NCBI GenBank assembly: GCA_039818665.1 | Contig: JBCBTJ010000004.1 | Span: 23,886-87,885 of the forward strand | Direction of reading: 5' to 3' | Source of the DNA: JBCBTJ01 sp039818665 | GTDB taxonomy: Bacteria > Pseudomonadota > Alphaproteobacteria > Caulobacterales > Hyphomonadaceae | Length of the DNA stretch: 64,000 bases | In this document: piece by piece, positions 1-8,492 of the stretch | How positions within the stretch are numbered: position 1 is the first letter of the stretch | How the letters are laid out: each line of letters begins with the position of its first letter | Notes under the pieces: model-generated | What the model was told of the DNA's origin: nothing | Seen by the model: only the letters and a program-made list of their open reading frames with translations | Database searches by the model: none | Made by a program: the position numbers and the translations under genes

Positions 1-140
1 GCTGGCGTTCAACATCTACGGACCACTGACTTTTAGCCATCGGTTTGCTCAAAGCGCATTGAGCCTAAGTTGAATGTGCCTTTGCATGCCGCGATGGAGG
101 GGGGGGGCGTATCGCTCCTTGATCGACAAATCCTACGCCT

Positions 141-176
141 GGAGATGGACCCCGCGGTCGAGCCGCGGGGAGGCGC
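141..176 (+). repeat. REP-like palindromic element, copy A
   Basis: A GGAGATGG leader precedes the palindrome CCCCGCGG-TCGAG-CCGCGGGG and an AGGCGC tail. Near copies lie at 30568-30602 (inverted) and 30630-30665, with a degraded one at 789-819. Read in the reverse direction it gives the peptide SPRLDRGVH, a known signature of such elements when wrongly translated. It lies upstream of the first membrane-protein gene, which argues against starting that gene before 271. Confidence 0.7.
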
Positions 177-270
177 GCGTCCCGTAGAGGAAGCGCAGAC
201 GGTTGCCCCACCCCAGCGCCCAAACACCGCATTCCCAGCGCGCTCGCGATCGGCGACAACACCCCTCGCC

Positions 271-678
271 ATGACCACCTCGCCTCAAGCCGAGCGGACG
301 GCGCGCCGTATCCAGATCGCCCTGGCCCTCGTGTTTCTGGTTCTGGGCGGGTGGTGTCTGGCGACGCCGCATATGGTTGAGCGGTTGGTGCTGCGGCCGG
401 AGCATCAGCATTTGACGGCCGCCTCGGCGGTGTGGGTCGGGTGTTTCGGAGCGCAAGCCGTGCTCGGCGGGATCGTGATCGCCACCTCGCGGTTTACGGC
501 GCGGACCTTTCTCATCTTCGGGCTCTGCGCCTCGTTGCCGTTCTTCGTCTTCAACTATTACTTCTACTTCGTGGCGGAGATGTTCACCGATTGGATGCTG
601 CTCGACTTTGTCGGCAACACGATCATCCTCGCCTGCGGCTTGCTCGGCTGGCGGACCCTGCGGGCGGGCGCGGCTTAG
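271..678 (+). CDS. Small four-helix integral membrane protein, unknown function
   Basis: The 135-residue product has about four hydrophobic segments (roughly residues 12-30, 45-65, 72-95 and 105-125), with little outside the membrane apart from a short charged N-terminus (MTTSPQAERTARR). No catalytic motif is visible. The frame is open further upstream to 70, but that part runs through the REP-like palindrome, so the ATG at 271 is preferred; no strong Shine-Dalgarno sequence is seen there. It stands alone, with non-coding sequence on both sides. I do not recognise the family; it resembles generic small inner-membrane proteins of alphaproteobacteria. Confidence 0.6.
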   Translation: MTTSPQAERTARRIQIALALVFLVLGGWCLATPHMVERLVLRPEHQHLTAASAVWVGCFGAQAVLGGIVIATSRFTARTFLIFGLCASLPFFVFNYYFYFVAEMFTDWMLLDFVGNTIILACGLLGWRTLRAGAA

Positions 679-1153
679 GCCGGCCCGATCGTCCAGACCA
701 CGCGCTCCGCCTCCGTCTCGCATTGAACGCTCATGAAGGCGCGGTGGGAGGCGATCGCGCCACGCCACGCTCCCTACGACCGCGACCGGGAGATGGGCCG
801 TGCCGCGAAGCCGCGGAGAGCCGCTCGTTCCCCGGGCGCCGGGCGGCGGCTTGACCGCTGAAGGCGGACGCATGTCCGAGCCTGGTCCGCAGCAGTCGTA
901 AACGCAAAAAACCCTAGAGATTACGCGCAATTGCTTCGACTTTCGTGGTACGCTTCAGCGCGTCCGCTTTCACGGCGATGGAGCGGCTCCCCGCACTCAA
1001 CGCTGTTTCAGGGCCCGCGATGTATTCGGGCCGGCGAAGGGATGGCATGCAAGCGTGCCGACGAGAGGCGGAACGTCAAAGACTAGGCTCTTTTTACTTA
1101 TTGAAAACAATGCGCCAGCGCGAACGATTGGCGCACTTTTTGGGAGGAAACTC
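679..1153. other. Intergenic region, 475 bp
   Basis: No convincing gene is seen. The stretch holds a degraded REP-like copy at 789-819. Toward its right end an AT-richer segment (about 1080-1140) precedes the GGGAGGA ribosome-binding site of the gene at 1154, so the promoter of that gene probably lies there. Confidence 0.5.
789..819 (+). repeat. Degraded REP-like element, copy D
   Basis: The GGAGATGG leader and a CCGCGAAGCCGCGGAG core match copy A at 141-176, but several bases of the palindrome are changed. It is the weakest member of the family in this window. Confidence 0.4.
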
Positions 1154-1903
1154 ATGAGAAAGATACTTGGAACAATGGCGGCCGCGGCGATCCTCGCGGC
1201 GTCGGCGATCGCGCAAGACGCCGAGGGCGAAGACGAAGCCGCCGCAGCCGGCGGGATCGCGCCTTTGCTTGGGCACTTTTCTTTCAAGACCGAGCAGCCT
1301 GCTGGCGTCGTCGGCGCGCTGGATGCGATGATGGCGGCCTGCGGCGGCGAGGTGCCCGCGGTGGTGTCGTTGTTCGCGGAGCAATTCAACGGCGCCGACG
1401 ACACCACGCACACGGCGATCTTTTCGTATGCCGAAGCGTCCGCGGTCGAACAGACGGGAATCGTATTCCAGACTTGCGCCGGCGCGAACAGCTTCAATCA
1501 AAGCGCCAATGCGCTGTCAAAACCTACGGGGCAGTACCTTGGGCAGACCCTCTTAAGCGGAGGAAACGCCCTGATCGACCAGGCGTTCACGGTGTTCCGC
1601 CTGGAGGTCAGCGATGAAGCCGCTTACGGCGAAGCGTTCCGGACTTTCATGGAAGCCGTGTCGGACGATCTTCCGGGGTCTTATGGCCTGGTGCGGATCA
1701 TTGGCGGCGCGAGCGACGCCGGGACGCACTACGCCTTTTTCGGAGGGCCTGATACCGCCGCCGTCCTGGCCGCGAACGACGCGATTTCCGCCGCCAACAG
1801 CGATGATCGACGGCGCTTCAATCGGAACGTGCGAGAGATCCGGCGTGTCATCGACACGAGGATCACGTATCGGGTGAAAAACTACAACGTTCCCGCTAAC
1901 TAG
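1154..1903 (+). CDS. Secreted protein of unknown function
   Basis: The 249-residue product begins with a typical Sec signal peptide (MRKILGTMAAAAILAASAIAQ, with cleavage probably near AIAQ-D). The ATG is chosen because GGGAGGA sits just upstream; an open frame reaching back to 1055 lacks this support. The mature part is soluble, with an acidic alanine-rich stretch and then two mixed alpha/beta segments (about 45-120 and 145-235). Cysteines appear in the CGGE and QTCAG contexts and could form a disulphide. No known catalytic motif is seen. A strong hairpin follows at 1929-1971, so it is probably monocistronic. Function unknown. Confidence 0.7.
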   Translation: MRKILGTMAAAAILAASAIAQDAEGEDEAAAAGGIAPLLGHFSFKTEQPAGVVGALDAMMAACGGEVPAVVSLFAEQFNGADDTTHTAIFSYAEASAVEQTGIVFQTCAGANSFNQSANALSKPTGQYLGQTLLSGGNALIDQAFTVFRLEVSDEAAYGEAFRTFMEAVSDDLPGSYGLVRIIGGASDAGTHYAFFGGPDTAAVLAANDAISAANSDDRRRFNRNVREIRRVIDTRITYRVKNYNVPAN

Positions 1904-1928
1904 AGTAACCACCGGCCAGCGATGGGAG

Positions 1929-1971
1929 GCCTGGGGCCCGAATGAACCGTACGATCATTCTCGCCCCAGGC
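1929..1971 (+). terminator. Long stem-loop, probable terminator
   Basis: Arms GCCTGGGGCCCGAATGA (1929-1945) and TCATTCTCGCCCCAGGC (1955-1971) pair over 17 positions with two or three mismatches around a 9-base loop. It lies 25 bases after the stop of the secreted-protein gene and before the next start. No U-run follows, so it may act as an mRNA-stabilising or factor-assisted end rather than a classical intrinsic terminator. Confidence 0.5.
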
Positions 1972-2003
1972 TTGACTGGCTTGACGGACCCTACGGGCGG
2001 GCC

Positions 2004-2663
2004 GTGGGCGTGCTGAGGCGATGCTTCGGTTTGATCCTGGCGGTGGGGCTTGCGGCCTGCGCCAGCGCGCCGTCGGACCCGCCGCCGCCGCCGAGCCCGG
2101 GCGATTGCGTCACCCTGCGTGTCTGGTCCAATGGATTTCACACGAGCCTCGCGCTCCAAGCCGCCCATTTGCCGGAGGCCCATCCGCTGCTGGCGCTCTA
2201 TCCGGAGGCGGCGTACTTCCTGGTCGGCTGGGGCGAGCGGGACTATTTCATGGATCCGGAGCCCGGCGCCTTCGACGCGCTCGGCGCGATCCTGCCGCCC
2301 AGCCCCTCGGCGGTGCAGGTCATGGCCCATTCCGCCCCTTTGGAGGAGACGCTGTGGCGGCCGGCCCGCCTGGTTGAAGTGGCCGTCTCCGAGGCGGGCA
2401 TGGCCCGGCTCGCCGGGGCGATCTCAGAGACGCTCGAGCGCGGGGCGGACGGCGCGCCGGTGGCGCTGGGCGAGGGGCGCCTCGCCGGACGGAGCCAGTT
2501 CCTCGCCGCCCGGCCAGGCTTTCATCTTTTCTATATGTGCAATCATTGGACGGCCCAGCGCCTCGCCGAAGCGGGCGTTCCCGTGCGGCCCGGCCTTTCC
2601 TTCACCGCCGGCGGCTTGCTGGGCGCGCTCGGCGACGACGCGCCGACCGCGTGTCCGCCTTAG
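2004..2663 (+). CDS. DUF2459 family lipoprotein
   Basis: The 219-residue product starts with a lipoprotein signal (LAVGLAACAS), followed by a proline run, and then shows DUF2459 (TIGR02117) hallmarks: VWSNGFHTSLALQ, the FLVGWGERDYFMD block, and near the end FYMCNHWTAQRL. The family is often found near urease or lipid-related genes in proteobacteria; its biochemical role is not established. The likely start is GTG at 2004, with GGGCGG just before it; GTG at 2010 is possible. An M23-type lipoprotein follows 90 bp downstream on the same strand, so both are probably exported to the envelope and may be co-transcribed. Confidence 0.8.
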   Translation: MGVLRRCFGLILAVGLAACASAPSDPPPPPSPGDCVTLRVWSNGFHTSLALQAAHLPEAHPLLALYPEAAYFLVGWGERDYFMDPEPGAFDALGAILPPSPSAVQVMAHSAPLEETLWRPARLVEVAVSEAGMARLAGAISETLERGADGAPVALGEGRLAGRSQFLAARPGFHLFYMCNHWTAQRLAEAGVPVRPGLSFTAGGLLGALGDDAPTACPP

Positions 2664-2753
2664 GGACTTTCGGCGGACCTCAGGGGCTGGACAGGCGCCG
2701 CACGATTGGAGACATCGTTTAGGCGCAGGACCCGACTTTTGCAGGGAGGCCGC

Positions 2754-3866
2754 ATGACCCGCTTGCTGTTTCTGGGGCTCGCATGCGTCGCCTTGGCCGC
2801 TTGCGCTGGCGGCCCGTTAGCCAGGGCGCAGGACAGCGAGGACGCCGTCATCCTCTCCCGGCTGCGGCCGGACCCGGCGTATACGGAAAAGCGCGGAGAT
2901 CTTACGCGGCTCAATTTCGACTTCGAGCTGGCGAACCGCAGCGAGGAGGACGTGGAGATCACATTTGTCGGCATGCGCGTCTACGACGCTGAGGGGCATG
3001 TGCTGACGCGGCGCTATATGGGCGGCAACGGCTTGCCCGGGCCGATCGCCATGCTGGCTGAGGCGACCATTCCGGCCGGTGGGACGCGCTACGTCTTCAA
3101 TCCATTCCCCGACCTCGCGCTCGCTGCGCCAGCAGCCAATGCGCAAGTGGTCGTCGCCTATACTGGCGGCGGCGTGCTTTATTTCGATGTGCCGTTCGAG
3201 ACGCCGCCGGGCCCGGTTCTCGACCGCCCACCGCTCGACGGGGTGAGCTATGTCTATTCCGGCAACGACCTTTTCGCCCACCACCGGCGCGTATCCTTGG
3301 ACAGCGAGGCGGCGCGCGGCTTGGGCATGGAACACGTCGCCCAACGCTTCGCGCTCGACTTCACTCGGCTCGATCCCAAAAGCGGGGACCTCGCTGCGAA
3401 TGAGGGGGCCGCGCAATCGGACTGGTACGGTTTCGGAGCGAAAGTCTATGCGCCGATCGCCGGTCGCGTGGTGGCCGCGCGCGCCGACATGCCGGACAAT
3501 ACATTCGACGAGGACGGCCAACGGATCTTCGCCGACGGCTTCGAGATCTATGGCGAAGATCGCGGCTTGGGCAATTATCTGACGCTCGAATTGGCAGGGG
3601 GCGCGCATCTTATTCTCGCGCATTTTGTGAAGGGCACGCTCACCGCGGAGGTAGGCGACGTGGTGGATGTCGGCGCCTATCTCGGCGAGATTGGCATGTC
3701 GGGCGACACCGCCTATCCGCATCTACATATCCAGCTGCAGGACGGGCCCGACTATATCCAGTCCAGGCCGTTGCCGATCAGTTTCGCCTGCGTCGATCTC
3801 GGAGTCCTCGACGCGGGGCCCGGCGCGGTGGACACGGGCGATTTTCTCTCACCCTGCAAGGGCTAG
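2754..3866 (+). CDS. M23 (LytM-type) peptidase-like lipoprotein
   Basis: The product has 370 residues. A lipobox (LAACAGG) follows a short hydrophobic signal, and GGGAGG precedes the chosen ATG. Residues about 30-190 form a beta-rich N-terminal domain of unknown type. The C-terminal part (about 200-350) is a duplicated-hybrid-motif M23 domain: QRFALDF supplies the metal-binding Asp, AHF the middle His, and PHLHIQ the HxH pair. The first His of the usual HxxxD motif is replaced (QRFALD), as in some M23 subfamilies, so activity on cell-wall cross-links is likely but not certain. It converges with the glycosylase gene, overlapping it by 4 bp. Confidence 0.8.
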   Translation: MTRLLFLGLACVALAACAGGPLARAQDSEDAVILSRLRPDPAYTEKRGDLTRLNFDFELANRSEEDVEITFVGMRVYDAEGHVLTRRYMGGNGLPGPIAMLAEATIPAGGTRYVFNPFPDLALAAPAANAQVVVAYTGGGVLYFDVPFETPPGPVLDRPPLDGVSYVYSGNDLFAHHRRVSLDSEAARGLGMEHVAQRFALDFTRLDPKSGDLAANEGAAQSDWYGFGAKVYAPIAGRVVAARADMPDNTFDEDGQRIFADGFEIYGEDRGLGNYLTLELAGGAHLILAHFVKGTLTAEVGDVVDVGAYLGEIGMSGDTAYPHLHIQLQDGPDYIQSRPLPISFACVDLGVLDAGPGAVDTGDFLSPCKG

Positions 3867-5041
3867 ACGCTGGCGCCGTCCGCCCAAGCCACGTCCGCCA
3901 CACCGACAAAGCGCGCCATGCGCTCCAGCTCGGCGTCCAGCTTGGCTTGGCGCGCGGCGGTCCAGCGCACGCCCGGCTCGGGCCAGAGGCGGAGCACGTC
4001 AAGCCGGCCGGTTTTGCGGTCGGCTTTGGCTTCGATGCGGCCGACGAAGCGGTCGCCTTCTAGGAGCGGATAGACATAGTAGCCCCACCGGCGCTTGGCG
4101 GCGGGCACGAAGATCTCGATCCGGTAGTCGAAGCCAAAGAGGCGGGCGAGGCGGTTGCGGTCGCGGCTGACAGGATCGAACGGATTGAGGAGGCGAAGGC
4201 GCGAGGTCGGCGCGGGGAGGCTCGCGAGGCGCGCCTCGATGTCCGGCGGGGCGAGGGCGGGCGACCAGCTCCTGTCCGCGCATTCAATCTCGACGGGGAC
4301 GAGCTCGCCGGCGTTCGCTTCCGTCCAGGCTTTCACCTCGGCGAGGTCGGCGGCCTCCCAAAAGCGCATGATGTCGCCCGGGCCGCCGAAGGCCATCCGC
4401 TCGAGCGCGCCGCGGCAGAGCCAGTCGACCTGGGCCGCGTCGCCGCGCTCGTCTTCGAGATGTTCGGCGGGGATGCAGCGCTCGGTGAGGTCGTAGAATT
4501 TGGTGAAGCCCTCGCGGTGGGAGGTCGAGAGCTCGCCCGCATACCACATGTAATCCAGGGCGAGCTTGTGGGGCGGGCGGGTCCACATCTCGCGCTTGCC
4601 TTGGACCTTGGTGTCGAAATGCTTCGTGGAGAGCGGGCCCTCGGCCTCGATGCGGGCTTTGATTTGGGCGCGGCCGTCCTCGCCCGGCATGCCGCGATGC
4701 CATTGCCAGGCCTTGGCTTTCGCGCCCATGCGCCGGAACTGCCGCCGCCAAAGCGGGTAGAACTCCACCGGCAGGACCGAGGCGTCATGGGTGAAATGCT
4801 CGAACACCGCGCGCTCCTTGCGCAGCAGCTTATCGAGCATGGGTTCGCGATAGTTTTGGTTGCGGCTCCAAAGAATGTGGTGGTGGGCGCGGGAAATGAC
4901 TTGAAGCGTGTCGAGCTGGACGAAGCCGAGCTGGCGGATGGTCTCGCGGAGGTCCAGCTTGCCCGTCGGCGTGGCGGCGAGGCCCTGGGCGGCGAGCCAA
5001 AGCCGACGGGCGTCGCGATTGGAAATGCGGAGCGCGGTCAT
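3863..5041 (-). CDS. ycaQ: Winged-helix DNA glycosylase, YcaQ/AlkX-like
   Basis: The 392-residue length fits the YcaQ/AlkX (formerly DUF1006) family of HTH-fold DNA glycosylases, which unhook interstrand cross-links and remove bulky N-alkyl purines. The N-terminal block LRETIRQLGFVQLDTLQVI carries the Q-x-D motif (QLD) that marks the AlkX branch; the AlkZ branch has Q-x-Q. The conserved EHFTHDASVLP block, with its paired histidines, lies near residues 80-92. A glycine/proline-rich LRLLNPFDPVSRDR block, typical of the family, sits near 280-293. The ATG at 5041 gives the expected N-terminus. It stands as a single leftward gene between rightward units. Confidence 0.85.
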   Translation of the reverse strand: MTALRISNRDARRLWLAAQGLAATPTGKLDLRETIRQLGFVQLDTLQVISRAHHHILWSRNQNYREPMLDKLLRKERAVFEHFTHDASVLPVEFYPLWRRQFRRMGAKAKAWQWHRGMPGEDGRAQIKARIEAEGPLSTKHFDTKVQGKREMWTRPPHKLALDYMWYAGELSTSHREGFTKFYDLTERCIPAEHLEDERGDAAQVDWLCRGALERMAFGGPGDIMRFWEAADLAEVKAWTEANAGELVPVEIECADRSWSPALAPPDIEARLASLPAPTSRLRLLNPFDPVSRDRNRLARLFGFDYRIEIFVPAAKRRWGYYVYPLLEGDRFVGRIEAKADRKTGRLDVLRLWPEPGVRWTAARQAKLDAELERMARFVGVADVAWADGASV

Positions 5042-5086
5042 GGGCGGAGACTAGCCAGCCCCGGCGCTTGAGACCATGCTGGGTGA

Positions 5087-5752
5087 ATGACCGACGCCCC
5101 CGACCTCTTCTCCATTCTGGACCACTATATCGACGACCTCTTCGCCCCGAGCGACGAGGCGCTCGACGGCGCGCTGCGCTCGGCGCGCCAGAACGGGCTG
5201 CCGGAGATCGAAATCTCGCGTGGGCAGGGCAAGCTGCTCTATCTCTTCGCCAAGCTGATCGGGGCCAAACGCATCCTCGAGATCGGGACGCTGGGCGGTT
5301 ATTCGACGATCTGGCTCGCCCGCGCTCTGCCGGAGGACGGCAAGTTGACCACGCTGGAATATGAGCCGGATTTCGCAAAGGTCGCCGAGGGCAATTTGGA
5401 ACGGGCCGGTTTGGGCGATCAGGCGGAGGTCATTGTCGGGGCCGCGCTCGATACGCTGCCGCGGCTAAAGGAGCAAGGGCCGTTCGATCTCGTGTTCCTT
5501 GACGCCGATAAGATCAATTACGCGGCCTATCTCGACGCGGTGATGGACCATGTGCGGCCGGGCAGCTTGATCCTCGCCGACAATGTCATCCGCAAAGGCG
5601 CGGTGCTCGCGCCGCGGGCGGACGACGCCTCGGCGAACGGCGCGCGGGCGTTCAATAAGGCGTTGGCGGCGGACGACCGGCTGGAAGCGGTGGTGGTCCA
5701 GCAGGTCGGCGTGAAGGGCCATGACGGGCTCGCCGTCGCGCGGGTGAAATAA
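5087..5752 (+). CDS. Class I SAM-dependent O-methyltransferase (CCoAOMT/COMT type)
   Basis: The 221-residue soluble enzyme belongs to the methyltransferase 3 (caffeoyl-CoA/catechol OMT-like) family. LEIGTLGGYSTIWLARALP is the SAM-binding glycine loop (about residues 65-83), LTTLEYEP ends strand 2 with the ribose-binding Glu, and the metal-binding Asp lies in DLVFLDADK. DNVIRKGAV matches the family's second metal-binding region. The natural acceptor cannot be read from sequence; bacterial members act on catechols, phenols or flavonoids. A TfoX-N gene follows after 2 bp and is almost certainly co-transcribed. Confidence 0.9.
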   Translation: MTDAPDLFSILDHYIDDLFAPSDEALDGALRSARQNGLPEIEISRGQGKLLYLFAKLIGAKRILEIGTLGGYSTIWLARALPEDGKLTTLEYEPDFAKVAEGNLERAGLGDQAEVIVGAALDTLPRLKEQGPFDLVFLDADKINYAAYLDAVMDHVRPGSLILADNVIRKGAVLAPRADDASANGARAFNKALAADDRLEAVVVQQVGVKGHDGLAVARVK

Positions 5753-5754
5753 GC

Positions 5755-6126
5755 GTGACGAAGCCGCCGGACCCGTTCCATGAGTTTGTGATCGAGCTGT
5801 TCGAGCCGCTGGGGCCTGTGCGGGTGAAGCGCATGTTCGGCGGAGCGGGGGTGTTCGCCGGCGATGTCATGTTCGCGCTGCTCGCCGAGGACGTGATCTA
5901 CATCAAGACGGACGAATCCCTGCGCGCCGATCTGGAGGCCGAGGGCAGCGAGCCTTTCCTCTATGAACGCCCCTCCGACGGGAAGAGCTTCGATATGGGC
6001 TATGTTTCGCTGCCGTCCGGCGCGATGGACGAGGCCGAAGAAGCGAGCGCCTGGGGACGGCGGGCGCTGGATGTGGCGTTGAAAGCGGCGAAGACGAAGA
6101 AACCGCGAAAGGCCAAAAAGGCTTAG
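5755..6126 (+). CDS. TfoX/Sxy N-terminal domain protein
   Basis: The 123-residue product has the TfoX-N fold signature: VKRMFGGAGVFAGDVMFALL, then YIKTDESLRADLEAEGSEPF and a lysine-rich tail (AKTKKPRKAKKA). In gammaproteobacteria full-length TfoX/Sxy promotes competence with CRP; stand-alone N-domain proteins like this one are common in alphaproteobacteria and their role is not established. The GTG at 5755 follows the stop of the methyltransferase gene by 2 bases, indicating translational coupling. The basic tail could bind nucleic acid. The 3' end overlaps the convergent HIT gene by 4 bp. Confidence 0.85.
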   Translation: MTKPPDPFHEFVIELFEPLGPVRVKRMFGGAGVFAGDVMFALLAEDVIYIKTDESLRADLEAEGSEPFLYERPSDGKSFDMGYVSLPSGAMDEAEEASAWGRRALDVALKAAKTKKPRKAKKA

Positions 6127-6557
6127 AAGGCGGCGCGGACCTTTCCCGCCAGGGCTTCCAGCTCCGCCATGTCGGCTTGGCCGCCGGCGGCGTGGCGGCC
6201 GATCGCTTCGCCTTGGTAGCCGGGGATGATGTGGAAGTGGAGGTGGAAGACAGTCTGGCCCGCTGGCGCGCCGTTGAATTGGGTGACCACGATCCCGTCG
6301 GGCTTCAGGCCGGCTTCGACGGCTTGGGCGACGGTCTGGACGCGCTGCATGTAAGGCCCGAGCTTGTCGGCGGGCATTTCGAGCAAGTTCCGCGCTTCCA
6401 CGTCTTTCGGGATGACCAGCGTGTGCCCGCGCGATTGCGGAAAAATGTCCATGAAAGCGAGGGCGACCTCGTCCTCGAAGACTTTTACGCAGGGGATCTC
6501 CCCGCGCAGCATTTTGGCGAAGATGTTGTTGGGGTCATAGGCGTCGTGGAGGGTCAC
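6123..6557 (-). CDS. HIT family protein (histidine triad hydrolase)
   Basis: The 144-residue product carries the histidine triad HLHFHIIP near residues 98-105, the active site of HIT nucleotide phosphoramidases (HinT-like), and the preceding block FNGAPAGQTVFH. The N-terminal region DPNNIFAKMLRGEIPCVKVFED is standard for the family, which cleaves AMP-linked phosphoramidates. It is the last gene of a tight leftward run (ridA, GDPD, FemAB-like, HIT) and starts at GTG, 20 bp after the FemAB-like stop. The co-location is probably genomic rather than a single pathway. Confidence 0.9.
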   Translation of the reverse strand: MTLHDAYDPNNIFAKMLRGEIPCVKVFEDEVALAFMDIFPQSRGHTLVIPKDVEARNLLEMPADKLGPYMQRVQTVAQAVEAGLKPDGIVVTQFNGAPAGQTVFHLHFHIIPGYQGEAIGRHAAGGQADMAELEALAGKVRAAF

Positions 6558-6577
6558 TGCGGCGGCTCCGGCTGGCT

Positions 6578-7741
6578 CTAGTCCGCCTTCTTAAACGGCG
6601 TCCGCGTGGCGAGGTAGTCCATATCCTGCTCCACCGCGTCGCGTTCGCGGTCGAGATAGGCGGCAACCGCGTCGCGGAGGCCCGGATGGCCGATCCAGTG
6701 GGCCGAGTGGGTGGCGACGGGGGTGTAGCCGCGGGCGAGCTTGTGGCCGCCCTGGGCGCCGGCTTCGACGTAGGTCAGGCCGCGGGCGATGGCGAAGTCG
6801 ATCGCCTGGTAATAGCAGACCTCGAAATGCAGCATGGGCCGCGGATCCACCGTGCCCCAATAGCGGCCATAGAGCGTGTCCGAGCCGATGAGGTTCAGCG
6901 CTCCGGCGATGGGGTGGCCGTCGTCATAGGCGAAGACCAGGAGGAGATCCTCCGGCATGCGCTCGCCGAGCAGGGAGAAGGTCTCGCGATTGAGATAGGG
7001 CGTGCCCCATTTGCGTGAGCCGGTGTCCATGTAGAAGGCGTAGAAGGCGTCCCAATGGTCTTCGGTGATCGCGTCGCCGGTGATGTGTTCGAAGGTGAGG
7101 CCGGCCTGGGCCTTCGCGCGCTCCTTGCGGAGGTTCTTGCGCTTGGCCGAGGAGAGGGCCGCAAGGAATTCGTCGAAGGTCTCATAGCCCTCATTGCGCC
7201 AACGGAATTGCTGGTCGGTCCGGCGCAGCAGGCCGGCCTCGCCGAGCGCTTCGGCTTCGTGTGGTTCGAGGAAATTGACGTGCAGCGAGGAGACATTGTT
7301 GTCGGCGGCGATCTGGACCGCGCCGGCGAGGAGCGCGGTCTTAAGTTGGGCTTGGTCGGGGCCTGCGGGGACAAGGCGGCGCCGGCCAGTGACCGGGGTG
7401 AAGGGCACGCCGGCGAGGAGTTTCGGATAGTAGCGCCCGCCGGCCCGCTCCAGCGCATCGGCCCAGCCATGGTCGAAGACGAACTCGCCCTGGGAATGGG
7501 TCTTCGCATAGAGCGGCATGGCGGCGCGGAGGCCCCCGTCAGGGCTTTCGATCAATAGATGATAAGGCGACCAGCCCGTGCGCGGCGTCGCGGCGCCGGA
7601 GCATTCCAGCCCTTCCAGGAAATCCCATCGCAGGAACGGGTCGAAACGCTCGCCGGGCGGATTGGCGACGGCGTCCCAAGCGGCTTTGTCGACGCTCGAC
7701 AGGGAGTTGCAGACGGTGATGCGGAGCGCCGTATCGTCCAT
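6578..7741 (-). CDS. GNAT/FemAB-like acyltransferase, DUF482 (COG3146)
   Basis: The 387-residue product matches the DUF482/COG3146 family (predicted FemAB-related N-acyltransferases, often labelled peptidoglycan biosynthesis/recognition proteins). Typical blocks are FLRWDFLEGLECSG near the N-terminus, the FRWRNEGYETFDEFLAAL block, KWGTPYLNRETF, and YGRYWG near the C-terminal acyl-CoA fold, followed by HFEVCYYQAIDFAI. The start at 7741 begins the conserved part; a longer open frame upstream overlaps the GDPD gene in another frame and is rejected. The substrate is unknown. It is tightly packed between the GDPD (10 bp) and HIT (20 bp) genes. Confidence 0.85.
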   Translation of the reverse strand: MDDTALRITVCNSLSSVDKAAWDAVANPPGERFDPFLRWDFLEGLECSGAATPRTGWSPYHLLIESPDGGLRAAMPLYAKTHSQGEFVFDHGWADALERAGGRYYPKLLAGVPFTPVTGRRRLVPAGPDQAQLKTALLAGAVQIAADNNVSSLHVNFLEPHEAEALGEAGLLRRTDQQFRWRNEGYETFDEFLAALSSAKRKNLRKERAKAQAGLTFEHITGDAITEDHWDAFYAFYMDTGSRKWGTPYLNRETFSLLGERMPEDLLLVFAYDDGHPIAGALNLIGSDTLYGRYWGTVDPRPMLHFEVCYYQAIDFAIARGLTYVEAGAQGGHKLARGYTPVATHSAHWIGHPGLRDAVAAYLDRERDAVEQDMDYLATRTPFKKAD

Positions 7742-7751
7742 GGGTCGGAGC

Positions 7752-8489
7752 TTAGCCGACCGTGCCCGGTCGCACGAGGGCGGGATCCAGATGTTCGAAA
7801 ATAATCCCGTCGGCGCCGGCTTTTGCGGCGGCGAGCGTGTCTGGCTTGTCGACGGTCCAGGTGACGAGCGGGCGATCGCCGAGGTGGGGCGAGGCGCGGA
7901 CATGGCCGAGATCTGAGATGTGGGGCGCCAGATAGTCGATCTGCAGCGTCCCGCTCCTCTCCAGCATCGCATCGACCGCGCCGTCGCGGACCATGAAGGC
8001 GGGCGCGACGAGCAGGCCGCGCATGACGGAGGGCGCGGCCTCGATGACCCTCTCAACGGCTCCGGCGTCGAAGCTCATAATGGCGGCGCGTCCGGCATGG
8101 GCGCTCACCAGCTCCGCGGATTTGGCGGCGAACGTATCCGGCGCGCCGTCGGTCTTCAGCTCCACCAGGACGGGGAGATGGGCGGGCCAGGCGCCGAGCG
8201 TGTCCTCCAGCGTCGGCGGCGGCGTGTCTGATCCATTGAGCTGAAGCGCTTTTATGTCGGCGTAGGTGGTCGCCGCGACGAGGCCCGTCCCATTGGTCAT
8301 GCGGTCGAGCAGGGGATCGTGGAAGATGATCGGCACGCCGTCGGCGGTGAGGCGCACGTCGAGCTCGATCCCGCAGCCGGCGTCTGCGGCCGCGGCGAAC
8401 GCGGCGGGCGAGTTCTCCGGCGGGCCGTCCGGGCGCCAGAGGCCGCGATGGGCGTAGGCGAAGGCGGCGATGTCGAACCGTTCCGCCAA
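7752..8489 (-). CDS. ugpQ: Glycerophosphodiester phosphodiesterase
   Basis: The 245-residue product is a TIM-barrel GDPD: the AHRGLWRPDGPPENSPAAF block carries the catalytic HR and the metal-binding ENS, GIELDVRLTADGVPIIFHDP carries E-x-D and the second catalytic His, and the C-terminal TWTVDKPDT ends the barrel. These enzymes release glycerol-3-phosphate from deacylated phospholipids. No signal peptide is present, so it is cytosolic, as in UgpQ rather than GlpQ. It lies 3 bp after ridA and 10 bp before the FemAB-like gene in one leftward operon. A glpK gene in the same window (43223-44707) could use the related metabolite, but it is not linked. Confidence 0.9.
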   Translation of the reverse strand: MAERFDIAAFAYAHRGLWRPDGPPENSPAAFAAAADAGCGIELDVRLTADGVPIIFHDPLLDRMTNGTGLVAATTYADIKALQLNGSDTPPPTLEDTLGAWPAHLPVLVELKTDGAPDTFAAKSAELVSAHAGRAAIMSFDAGAVERVIEAAPSVMRGLLVAPAFMVRDGAVDAMLERSGTLQIDYLAPHISDLGHVRASPHLGDRPLVTWTVDKPDTLAAAKAGADGIIFEHLDPALVRPGTVG

Positions 8490-8492
8490 GGC

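Noticed and set aside
2..73. Open frame at the left window edge ending near 73
   Set aside because: Only about 23 residues are visible and no motif is present, so a partial gene cannot be supported.
70..270. Longer N-terminus for the first membrane protein
   Set aside because: That part translates the REP-like palindrome, which reads as SPRLDRG-type peptide; no ribosome-binding site.
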